Positions 9,587-17,731 of a DNA stretch of 33,989 bases are shown in pieces. Positions within the stretch are counted from its first letter, which is position 1. The number at the start of each line of letters is the position of its first letter. The notes beneath the pieces are model-generated. The model saw only the letters and a program-made list of their open reading frames with translations, was not told where the DNA came from and did not search any database. Source of the stretch: Thermococcus sp. (GTDB lineage Archaea; Methanobacteriota_B; Thermococci; Thermococcales; Thermococcaceae); contig WAPO01000115.1 in the NCBI GenBank assembly GCA_015520705.1, forward strand, positions 1 to 33,989. Reading direction: 5' to 3'. The translations under genes were made by a program, and so were the position numbers.

Positions 9587-10492
9587 TCACTCAGCATAAT
9601 TTATCAGGATGTCTTTAAGCTCACTCACTTTCTTATAGGTTATCGAACTGGGATTTGAAAGGATGGCTTCCACTTCAGGATCATACTCCTCCACGAGCTC
9701 ATCGTACGGAATTATGGTTTTTGTCGTAAAATCATTAAAGCCGAGCTCACTCAGGATGTTTTCAACTTTCTCCAAGTGCGGATCCCTTTTTACCTTGTTA
9801 ATCACCAGATGTATATATTTGATCCCAAGCCCTCTGGCCAGTTTTGCTGCATCAACTGCGACCTGAACTGAATTGTATGTGGGCTCTGTAAGTATTACAG
9901 CCTGTTTGAATCCTCTTGCCAAAGCTCTGCCAAAATGCTCCAGACCTGCCTGGGTATCCATTAAAATAACCTCACCTTTGCGGAGATTTATGTATTTCAC
10001 CACAGCATCCAGCAGAGCGTTTTCAGGACACAGACAACCAGCAGCTGCCTGGACAACACTGCCCATTACAAGCAGCATGACATTATCGGGCCCAATAACG
10101 CCGAATCTCTCAACAACGTCCCTCACATCAGGTGTGAGCGAGAAATACAGCCCCCAGTTTGTTCCGGGTCTTGCTCCTGTCTTTTCCTCTATATAATCAA
10201 GATTCCTGTTTAGAGGAACTATCTTTTCTCTGATCTCCTTTGGAACTCCGAGTGCATGGGCAAGATTCATCTGGGGATCTTCATCCACAGCCAGAACCCT
10301 GTATCCCTCCCTGGCCAAAAGCCTTGCCAGGATAGCAGTCAGGGTTGTCTTCCCTACTCCACCTTTGCCTGTTATAACAACTCTGAATCCTTCTTCTTTT
10401 CTTTGCATTTGTGAGCGTTTACTTAACTCATCGGCTAGGCGAAATATCCTCCTTCTCCTCTCTTCTATTTCCGGCTTCAGTTTCTTCGACAT
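9587..10492 (-). CDS. cooC: CO dehydrogenase nickel-insertion ATPase CooC
   Basis: P-loop [43 protein letters not shown]; CxC motif [11 protein letters not shown]. The exact start is uncertain (10492 or 10504). Confidence 0.9.
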   Translation of the reverse strand: MSKKLKPEIEERRRRIFRLADELSKRSQMQRKEEGFRVVITGKGGVGKTTLTAILARLLAREGYRVLAVDEDPQMNLAHALGVPKEIREKIVPLNRNLDYIEEKTGARPGTNWGLYFSLTPDVRDVVERFGVIGPDNVMLLVMGSVVQAAAGCLCPENALLDAVVKYINLRKGEVILMDTQAGLEHFGRALARGFKQAVILTEPTYNSVQVAVDAAKLARGLGIKYIHLVINKVKRDPHLEKVENILSELGFNDFTTKTIIPYDELVEEYDPEVEAILSNPSSITYKKVSELKDILINYAE

Positions 10493-10538
10493 ATGATCCA
10501 CCATCTCAGTTATAAATACACTCTTATATATTGTTTTA

Positions 10539-10555
10539 GGTTTGAAAATCAAACC
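10539..10555. promoter_or_regulatory. Perfect palindrome GGTTTGA-AAA-TCAAACC upstream of cooC
   Basis: 7-bp perfect arms just upstream of a TATA-like tatataag on the minus strand. Confidence 0.5.
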
Positions 10556-10772
10556 AACCTTATGAACATACTATTCTTTTTTTAACCATCAATGACCAAC
10601 TATGAATTTTTACATTCATCAAAATACATGAAGGTCTATTCTTGTACAACTTCTGGTTTAACACCTTTGGTTAATTAACTTGATGTAATAGTTAAAAGCA
10701 TAAATCGAACATTTTAAATTATATAAGGGAATTAATGTCCAATTCTGGATATTTTTCAAGAGTTTTTGATTA

Positions 10773-10794
10773 AAACCGAAAATGGTTTATAAAA
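10773..10794 (+). promoter_or_regulatory. cooF operon promoter: TATA-like TTTATAAAA overlapped by inverted repeat AAACC-N6-GGTTT
   Basis: aaaccgaaaatggtttataaaa, about 30-40 nt before the ATG at 10826. Confidence 0.55.
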
Positions 10795-10825
10795 GAAAAT
10801 TGTATTGTATAAACGGTGAATTGCC

Positions 10826-11434
10826 ATGACATCCCTAAATGCAAAGCCCACTATTTTCATTAATCCAGCAAAGTGCATTGGTTGCAAACACTGTGAGATA
10901 GCATGTGCCGTTGAGCACTCCCAAAGTAAAGACCTCTTCTCGGCAATCTTTGAAGAACCCCTGCCTCTGCCCAGAATCCACATCCTTCCTATGGGAGCCT
11001 ATAACGTCCCGATGAACTGCCGTCACTGCAATGATGCACCCTGTGTGGAGGTCTGTCCGACAGGGGCTCTCTACCATGATGACGATGGCGCTGTAATGAT
11101 AACCCCGGAGAAATGCATAGGATGCAAGATGTGTGCCATAGTCTGTCCCTTTGGTATACCTGAATTTGATGCCCTCAACGGCGTGATGTTCAAGTGTGAC
11201 ATGTGCCCGGATAGGAGGGCCGAGGGCAGACCGCCAGCATGTGTCGAGGCATGTAAGACTGGAGCACTCCAGTTTGGAACCATCGACGAAATTGTTGCAA
11301 ATGTCAGGAAGGAAACCGCCGAGAAGATAATCAAGCTGAAAGAAGGTGAATACGAAGAGGAATACAACGGATGGGACCTGTTTAGGTCCATGAATGCCGA
11401 GATTATTAGGATTAATGAGGGGGAGTCAAAATGA
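10826..11434 (+). CDS. cooF: CooF-type polyferredoxin (electron carrier for CODH)
   Basis: Four Cys-rich [4Fe-4S] motifs (CIGCKHCEIAC, CRHCNDAPCVEVCP, CIGCKMCAIVCP, CDMCPDRRAEGRPPACVEAC); stop overlaps the cooS start. Confidence 0.9.
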   Translation: MTSLNAKPTIFINPAKCIGCKHCEIACAVEHSQSKDLFSAIFEEPLPLPRIHILPMGAYNVPMNCRHCNDAPCVEVCPTGALYHDDDGAVMITPEKCIGCKMCAIVCPFGIPEFDALNGVMFKCDMCPDRRAEGRPPACVEACKTGALQFGTIDEIVANVRKETAEKIIKLKEGEYEEEYNGWDLFRSMNAEIIRINEGESK

Positions 11435-13401
11435 AGAAGTATAAGGAAGTTTCCATCGATAGTACTACCCAGCAGATGTATGAACGGGCTCAGGAGCTGG
11501 GTATAGAAACGGTATGGGAAAGGCTTGAGAAGCAGCAGCCCCAGTGTGGTTACGGTCTCCTCGGAGTCTGCTGTAGGAACTGTATGATGGGCCCGTGCAG
11601 GATAAACCCATTCGGCGGTGAGCCGAGAAGGGGAGTCTGCGGTGCTGATGCCGACACAATCGTTGCGAGGAACCTCCTCAGAATGATAGCCGCAGGTGCT
11701 GCTGCCCACAGCGACCACGGAAGGCATGTCGCCCTAACACTTCTCATAGCGGCCGAGATGGCCGAGAAGTTCAAGAAGGAGGGGAAGCCAGTTCTTGAAC
11801 TGGATAACATGGCTTCAAGCACACTCCCCTATAGGGTTAAGGATGTTGAAAAGCTCAAGGCTGTGGCAAAGAAGCTGGGCATAGAGATTGAGGGTAAAAC
11901 CATAAGAGAACTGGCCAAAGAGGTTGCCGAGATAGCTCTAAGGGATTTCGGGAAGCAGGATGAGGAGGCTTTGAGCTTCCTGAAGGCATATCTCAACCCC
12001 AAGACCTATGAGATATTTGAGAAGGCTCCAGAGAAGGCTGGAATGCCATGGTTCGAGAACGGTATCCTACCGAGGGGAATAGACAGAGAAATCGTTGAGA
12101 GCTTACACAGGACACACATGGGGACAGACCACGACCCGGTGAGCATACTCCTGCATGGACTCAAAACTTCGCTCGGCGATGCATGGGGAGGATCGCTCAT
12201 AGCGACTGAACTCCAGGACATACTCTTCGGCACGCCGCAGGTCATAAAGGCAGAGGCTAACCTTGGTGTCCTCAAGGAGGACTACGTCAACATAGTTGTC
12301 CACGGCCACGAGCCTGTTCTTTCTGAGAAGATAGTCGAGGCAGCCCAAGACCCAGAGCTTATAGAGCTCGCCCAGAAGCTCGGTGCTAAGGGTATCAATG
12401 TCGTTGGAATGTGCTGTACAGGCCTTGAGGTTCTCATGAGGCACGGCATCCCCATAGCAGGAAACTTCCTCCAGCAGGAAATGGCCATCGTAACCGGCGC
12501 AGTCGAGGCAATGGTGGTTGACGTCCAGTGTATAATGCCCGCCACCGTTGATGTTGCCAGATGCTTCCACACCAAGATAATTGACACCAGCCCGATAGCC
12601 ACCTTCCCAGGAGCAATACACATAAAGTTTGACGAGCGCAGAGCTGATGAAATAGCTAAGGAGATTGTAAAGACCGCCGTCGAAAACTTCCCGAACAGGT
12701 CAAAGAAGAGGGTTGAGATTCCAAAGGAGAAGATGTCCGGCTACGTGGGCTTCAGTGTCGAGGCCATACTCAAGCACTTCGGAGGGAGCCTCAAACCTAT
12801 AGAGGAAGCCATCGTAGAGGGTAAGATTAAGGGTGTCGCCGGCCTCGTCGGCTGTAACAACCCCAAGATAAAGCAGGATCACAACCACATTAAGATAGCA
12901 AATGAGCTGATGAAGAGGGATGTTCTGCTAATTGGAACAGGATGCTGGGCTACCGCTGCCATGAAACATGGCATCTTCCTGCCTGAATATGCTGACACAG
13001 ACAACGTCGGCCCCGGCCTGAGAGAGTTCGCTAAGGAATGGGGAATACCACCGGCCATCAATATGGGTTCGTGTGTTGACTGCACGAGGATGCTTGTTCT
13101 GGCAGATTTGATAGCTAGGGACATTGGCGTTCCCATCTCAGCGTTGCCTGTTGTGGGTTCTGCCCCAGAGGCAATGACCGAGAAAGCAGTTTCAATCGGA
13201 ACCTACTTCGTCGCGAGTGGAATCACGACCCATCTCGGCATAGTGCCACCGGTTCTTGGAAGCCCAGCGGTAGTCAAGATCCTCACCCATGATCTCTATG
13301 ACATTGTTGGAGCGGCCTTTATAGTCGAACCAGATCCATACAAGGCAGCGAAGCTGATGTACGAGCACATAATGAAGAAGAGAAAGGAGCTCGGCATCTG
13401 A
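11431..13401 (+). CDS. cooS: Ni-containing anaerobic carbon-monoxide dehydrogenase catalytic subunit CooS
   Basis: CGYGLLGVCCRNCMMGPCRI (B/D clusters), VGMCCTGLEVLMRHG, GLVGCNNPK, LIGTGCWATAAMKHG, NMGSCVDCTR (C-cluster ligand regions). Confidence 0.97.
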   Translation: MKKYKEVSIDSTTQQMYERAQELGIETVWERLEKQQPQCGYGLLGVCCRNCMMGPCRINPFGGEPRRGVCGADADTIVARNLLRMIAAGAAAHSDHGRHVALTLLIAAEMAEKFKKEGKPVLELDNMASSTLPYRVKDVEKLKAVAKKLGIEIEGKTIRELAKEVAEIALRDFGKQDEEALSFLKAYLNPKTYEIFEKAPEKAGMPWFENGILPRGIDREIVESLHRTHMGTDHDPVSILLHGLKTSLGDAWGGSLIATELQDILFGTPQVIKAEANLGVLKEDYVNIVVHGHEPVLSEKIVEAAQDPELIELAQKLGAKGINVVGMCCTGLEVLMRHGIPIAGNFLQQEMAIVTGAVEAMVVDVQCIMPATVDVARCFHTKIIDTSPIATFPGAIHIKFDERRADEIAKEIVKTAVENFPNRSKKRVEIPKEKMSGYVGFSVEAILKHFGGSLKPIEEAIVEGKIKGVAGLVGCNNPKIKQDHNHIKIANELMKRDVLLIGTGCWATAAMKHGIFLPEYADTDNVGPGLREFAKEWGIPPAINMGSCVDCTRMLVLADLIARDIGVPISALPVVGSAPEAMTEKAVSIGTYFVASGITTHLGIVPPVLGSPAVVKILTHDLYDIVGAAFIVEPDPYKAAKLMYEHIMKKRKELGI

Positions 13402-13432
13402 GCTCTTTTCTATTATTTTTTGAGGTGATAAC

Positions 13433-13924
13433 ATGCTTGAACGCCTCAAGAGACTTCTGGGAAAGAAAAAGAACATTCCAGTTCAGGATATCGGGAGGGA
13501 AATAAAAGCACCTGAAGCTCCTGAAAAGAAGGAAGGCTTAAACGTAGATGCCTGCATAGGGTGCGGGCTATGTGCACAGCTCTGCCCTCACAACGCGATT
13601 TTTGTGATAGATGATGATAAGAAGGTCATCTCCTTCCACCCCGAGCTCTGCAAGGAGTGCAACTTTGAGTGCAACAGTATATGCCCGACCAAGGCCATTG
13701 AGGGTCATCCAGATAGAGTCGACCTTGAATTTGAATATGCCCACTGTCAGGTCTGCGGGAAGAAGCTTGATTATACTGTTAAAACCGCAGAATTCCTCTA
13801 CCACAAGCTCGAAAAGTTCTATGACCATCCCGAGATAGTTTTCATGTGTGATAAGTGCAAACATGATCGTGTTAAGGAGTTTCCAAGCGAATATCTCAGA
13901 TTCTTTGGGGGAATGCTGAAATGA
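13433..13924 (+). CDS. 4Fe-4S ferredoxin-domain protein with an additional C-terminal CxxC pair
   Basis: DACIGCGLCAQLCPHNAIFV, CKECNFECNSICPTKAIE; C-terminal CQVCGKK...CDKCKH. Confidence 0.88.
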   Translation: MLERLKRLLGKKKNIPVQDIGREIKAPEAPEKKEGLNVDACIGCGLCAQLCPHNAIFVIDDDKKVISFHPELCKECNFECNSICPTKAIEGHPDRVDLEFEYAHCQVCGKKLDYTVKTAEFLYHKLEKFYDHPEIVFMCDKCKHDRVKEFPSEYLRFFGGMLK

Positions 13925-14973
13925 GGGGCATAAAATTTTCCTTTCTCTGCAGGAGCAAACCCGAGCCAACAGGAAAGAGGGTTGCCATTGTTGGCGCCGG
14001 TCCTGCAGGATTGACGGCAGCAGGTTACCTCGTTTGCAAGGGACACGCTGTCGACATATACGACAAGATGCCCGAACCCGGTGGATTAATGCTCTTTGTA
14101 ATCCCAGAATTTAGGATACCCATAGAGAGAGTCAGACTCGGTGCGAAGGAACTTGAAGAAGAGTTTGAGGTAACCTACTATCCCAGAACCAAGGTAATGG
14201 AGGGAAGCAGAGAGGATGAGGGAGATGAGTTCTACGAGAGGACTGTAAGGCTCAGCGAACTCAGGGAGAAGTATGATGCTGTGCTGATATCAACGGGAAT
14301 ATGGAACGTGAGAAGGATAGGCATTCCCGGGGACGACCTTGATGGGATATTCTCACCTCTTGAGCTTCTATTCTGGATAAAGGGTCACAAGATGGGTTAT
14401 GTTCCAAAGGAAAAGGTTCCGGAGCTTGAGAACAAGAAAGTGGGGATAATAGGGGCCGGTTTGACTGCTGTTGATGTGGCTTTTGAGTGCAACAGACTTG
14501 GAGCAGAAGTTGAAATATTCTACCGCAGAACGATAAGGGAGGCTCCTGCTGGGGCTTATGAGATAAACCTCCTCAGGCGGAGAGGGGTGAAGTGGTTTGA
14601 GCTTGTGACACCGAAGAGAGTCATCGGTGAAAATGGTCGTGTCAAGGCAATAGAACTCCTCAGAACCCGTTTAGGTGAGCCTGACGAGAGCGGGAGAAGG
14701 AGGCCAATACCTATACCAGGTTCAGAGTTTCAGGTGGAACTCGATTATCTGGTCTTTGCCATCGGGATGGTTTCAACCCCACCGGTTAATGGAGGATATT
14801 TAGCAACAGACAGGAGGGGAAGATTAATCGTTGATGGAAGGCACATGACAAACGTCGAAGGAATTTTCGCAGCCGGTGATGTTGTCAACGGACCCACCAA
14901 AGTAGGGAGAGCTATAAAGGATGGCCTTTACACAGCTGTTTCAATTGACCGCTGGCTCAGGGGGGAGCTGTGA
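13921..14973 (+). CDS. FAD-dependent NAD(P)H oxidoreductase, GltD/FNOR-like
   Basis: Two dinucleotide-binding motifs (VAIVGAGPAGLTAAGYLVCKGHAVDIYDKMPEPGG; VGIIGAGLTAVDVAFECNRLGAEVEIFYRR) and GIFAAGDVVNGPTKVGRAIKDG. Confidence 0.9.
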   Translation: MRGIKFSFLCRSKPEPTGKRVAIVGAGPAGLTAAGYLVCKGHAVDIYDKMPEPGGLMLFVIPEFRIPIERVRLGAKELEEEFEVTYYPRTKVMEGSREDEGDEFYERTVRLSELREKYDAVLISTGIWNVRRIGIPGDDLDGIFSPLELLFWIKGHKMGYVPKEKVPELENKKVGIIGAGLTAVDVAFECNRLGAEVEIFYRRTIREAPAGAYEINLLRRRGVKWFELVTPKRVIGENGRVKAIELLRTRLGEPDESGRRRPIPIPGSEFQVELDYLVFAIGMVSTPPVNGGYLATDRRGRLIVDGRHMTNVEGIFAAGDVVNGPTKVGRAIKDGLYTAVSIDRWLRGEL

Positions 14974-15497
14974 TGGAGAGGGAATACCTCTATTTAGACT
15001 ATCTCACCTGCATAGGATGTGAAACCTGCGAGACTGTTTGTGGCTTCATCCATGATGGCAACCCTTACATAAGGATTTACGTGACAGAGAACAAGCAGTA
15101 TCTTCCCATAAACTGCAAGCACTGTGACGATGCTCCATGCCTACGTGTCTGCCCGACACATGCCATATATCGGGATGAGGAAGGTGCAGTTAGAATAGCG
15201 GAGAACAAGTGTATAGGCTGCCTAGTCTGCCTGCAGGTCTGCCCCTACGGGGTGCCCTTCTACAGTCTGAAGGTCAGGGCGATAACCAAATGCGACATGT
15301 GTGCCGAGAGAAGGGAGGAGGGTCTTGAACCCGCATGTTCCCTGATGTGCCCTGCCGAAGCTATACAATATGGCCCGCTGGAGATTGTTCTCGAACTCGT
15401 TAGAGAAAGACGCGCCAAGAACATACCTGAACATCAGAAGGAAGTGACAGAGGAGGAGCTCGCTAAGAGCGTTAGTTCAGGCTATATCTTTCTGTAG
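14973..15497 (+). CDS. Second CooF-like 4Fe-4S polyferredoxin
   Basis: MEREYLYLDYLTCIGCETCETVCGF..., CKHCDDAPCLRVCP, CIGCLVCLQVCP, CDMCAERREEGLEPACSLMCP. Confidence 0.9.
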   Translation: MEREYLYLDYLTCIGCETCETVCGFIHDGNPYIRIYVTENKQYLPINCKHCDDAPCLRVCPTHAIYRDEEGAVRIAENKCIGCLVCLQVCPYGVPFYSLKVRAITKCDMCAERREEGLEPACSLMCPAEAIQYGPLEIVLELVRERRAKNIPEHQKEVTEEELAKSVSSGYIFL

Positions 15498-15524
15498 TTC
15501 TCAAAATTTTTGAGGATGTTGCCT

Positions 15525-16010
15525 ATGGAACTCAATGAAATAATCGGAAATGCCAAGAGGATAGTTATCTGTGGTCTCGGAAATGAAAAATATGGGGACG
15601 AAGCTTTTGGGGTTATTGTTGCCAAGCTTTTAAAGCCCCTGATTCTCAATCCGGATGTCACTGTTATAGAATGCCATGAGATTCCCGAGAAACATGCAGG
15701 ACCCATAATCAGGTTTAAACCGGATTTACTCCTTCTGATTTCTCCCATTAACTATGGAGGGAAAGCCGGAAAGCTTGTGGTGGCTGATCCATGGGAAGCT
15801 CTCGAAGATCTACCTGAGACTCTCCAGCCACAGCTTAGAGTTACCCTTAATCATCTTAGAGAGCTGTTACCCGATACCAGATTTATGCTCCTCGGCTGTC
15901 AGATTAAAGACAAGAGAACATTCCGCAGATTAAGTCCTGAGGTAAAAGATAGTGCCAAAGCTCTTGTTCTTTCCCTCAAAAAGGAGCTTGAAAAAATTCA
16001 AACTTCTTAA
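15525..16010 (+). CDS. HycI-like hydrogenase maturation protease paralog, probably degenerate active site
   Basis: AKRIVICGLGNEKYGDEAFGVIVAK aligns with the intact paralog at 17258..17731, but the Asp and His ligand positions are Ser and Leu. Start could also be 15516 or 15510. Confidence 0.8.
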   Translation: MELNEIIGNAKRIVICGLGNEKYGDEAFGVIVAKLLKPLILNPDVTVIECHEIPEKHAGPIIRFKPDLLLLISPINYGGKAGKLVVADPWEALEDLPETLQPQLRVTLNHLRELLPDTRFMLLGCQIKDKRTFRRLSPEVKDSAKALVLSLKKELEKIQTS

Positions 16011-16017
16011 ACCAAAT

Positions 16018-16026
16018 GTTTTGAAC
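16018..16026. promoter_or_regulatory. Candidate SurR-type site GTTTTGAAC upstream of hypA TATA
   Basis: GTTn3AAC match immediately before the TATA-like tttttaag; hypA ATG at 16074. Confidence 0.45.
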
Positions 16027-16073
16027 TCCACAATTTTTAAGCTCCCAGGAATATTCTAAGTGGGGATGCAAAA

Positions 16074-16487
16074 ATGCACGAATGGGCCTTAGCTGATGGT
16101 ATTGTTAGAACAGCCATAGAATTTGCAAGGACGCACGGTAAGGATAAAATCCTCGGCATAAGGGTGGTTCTTGGGGAGCTTCAGGACGTCAATGAAGAGA
16201 TACTGAAGTTTGCGATAGACGAGATAAAGAAGGGCACTATTGCCGAAGATGCGGAGGTTGAGTTCGTCCTTGAGGAGGCCGAATTCAGATGCAGGAACTG
16301 CGGCCATGAATGGAAGCTCAGGGAGGTCAGGGAAAGCTTCAACGAGCGCATAAAGGAGGATATACACTTCATTCCTGAGGTGGTGCATGCCTTCTTGGCC
16401 TGTCCGAAGTGCGGGAGCAGGGACTTTGAGGTCGTTAAAGGTAGAGGGGTTTATCTCTCGGCCATAAAAGTCGAAGGGGAGGAGTGA
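16074..16487 (+). CDS. hypA: Hydrogenase nickel-incorporation protein HypA
   Basis: MHEWALADGIVRTAIEFAR; zinc motif CRNCGHEW...CPKCGS. Confidence 0.95.
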   Translation: MHEWALADGIVRTAIEFARTHGKDKILGIRVVLGELQDVNEEILKFAIDEIKKGTIAEDAEVEFVLEEAEFRCRNCGHEWKLREVRESFNERIKEDIHFIPEVVHAFLACPKCGSRDFEVVKGRGVYLSAIKVEGEE

Positions 16488-16490
16488 GCG

Positions 16491-17225
16491 ATGATAGGCG
16501 CTGTCGACCCCAGAATCAAGGCTATCGAAGCCCGTCTGGAGAAGGTCGGGAAAATAATCCCTGTCGTGAGCGGCAAGGGCGGCGTCGGGAAGTCGCTGGT
16601 CTCAACGACTCTGGCGCTGGCGCTGGCTGAGAAAGGCTACAGGGTGGGCCTCCTTGACCTCGACTTCCATGGAGCGAGCGACCACGTGATTTTAGGCTTC
16701 GAGCCGAAGGAGTTCCCCGAGGAAGATAAGGGCGTCGTTCCTCCGGAGATACACGGAATCAAGTTCATGAGCATCGTATATTACTCCGAGGACAGGCCAA
16801 CCCCGATGAGGGGGATGGAGATCAGCGACGCACTCATAGAACTCCTCGCCATAACGCGCTGGGACGAGCTTGATTATCTGGTCATAGACATGCCCCCAGG
16901 GATGGGCGATCAGCTCCTCGACATTCTCAGATTCCTGAGGAGGGGAGAGTTTCTGGTAGTTGCAACACCCTCAAAGCTGGCAGTTAATGTCGTCAGGAAA
17001 CTCATCATCCTTCTGAAAGAGCAGAACCTCAGGATTCTTGGGGTGGTTGAAAACCTCAGGCTCGATGATGAGGAGGACATCAGGAAGCTGTCGGAGGAGT
17101 TCGGCATTCCCTATCTGGCGGGGATTCCTCTCTACAGAGACCTCGAAGAGAAAGTCGGCAGTCCGGACGAGCTCCTGAGAACCGGCTTCGCGGAGAAGAT
17201 AAGGGAAGTCGCCGGGAGGATTTAA
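16491..17225 (+). CDS. hypB: Mrp/MinD-type P-loop ATPase, the archaeal Thermococcales-type HypB
   Basis: VVSGKGGVGKSLVSTTLALALAEKGYRVGLLDLDFHGASDHVILG; directly after hypA. Confidence 0.85.
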   Translation: MIGAVDPRIKAIEARLEKVGKIIPVVSGKGGVGKSLVSTTLALALAEKGYRVGLLDLDFHGASDHVILGFEPKEFPEEDKGVVPPEIHGIKFMSIVYYSEDRPTPMRGMEISDALIELLAITRWDELDYLVIDMPPGMGDQLLDILRFLRRGEFLVVATPSKLAVNVVRKLIILLKEQNLRILGVVENLRLDDEEDIRKLSEEFGIPYLAGIPLYRDLEEKVGSPDELLRTGFAEKIREVAGRI

Positions 17226-17257
17226 GGGCTTTTCTTTTTTCTTCTGGAGGTGGAAAG

Positions 17258-17731
17258 ATGAACATCACCGAACTCCTGAAAAACGCCAAGCGCATCGTCA
17301 TCTGCGGCATAGGCAATGAGAACAGAGGAGATGATGCCTTCGGTGTCGTGGTTGCGGAGAGATTAAAAAAGATTCTCCAGAAGCCCGGTATCATCGTGAT
17401 AAACTGCGGGGAAGTTCCGGAGAGCTACACAGGTGTCATAAAGCGCCACAGGCCGGATGTGGTTGTTTTCATAGATGCCATAGAATTTGGAGGAAAGCCC
17501 GGAGAGATTGTAACAGCAGACCCCGAGGGGACGCTGGGGAGTGCCGCCTCAACCCACAGCCTGCCTCTGAGGGTTCTGGTTCAGTATCTGAAGACAGAGC
17601 TGAAGGACACAGAATTTATCCTAATCGGCTGCCAGCCAAAGAGCACGGCCCTTTTCGGCGAGATGAGCGGGGAAATTAAAAAAAGCGCCGAAGAGCTCGT
17701 GAAAATGCTGGTCGATTCGCTGGAGGGCTAA
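17258..17731 (+). CDS. HycI-like [NiFe]-hydrogenase maturation protease
   Basis: IVICGIGNENRGDDAFGVVVAERL, FIDAIEFGGKPGEIV, ASTHSLPLRVLVQYL: conserved acid, Asp and His metal ligands present. Confidence 0.9.
   Translation: MNITELLKNAKRIVICGIGNENRGDDAFGVVVAERLKKILQKPGIIVINCGEVPESYTGVIKRHRPDVVVFIDAIEFGGKPGEIVTADPEGTLGSAASTHSLPLRVLVQYLKTELKDTEFILIGCQPKSTALFGEMSGEIKKSAEELVKMLVDSLEG

Noticed and set aside
10670-10679. GTTAATTAAC as a SurR site
   Set aside because: Spacing is n4, not n3; kept only as part of the unassigned palindrome cluster.
11071-11727. 218-aa minus-strand ORF
   Set aside because: Antisense across cooF/cooS; low-complexity shadow ORF.
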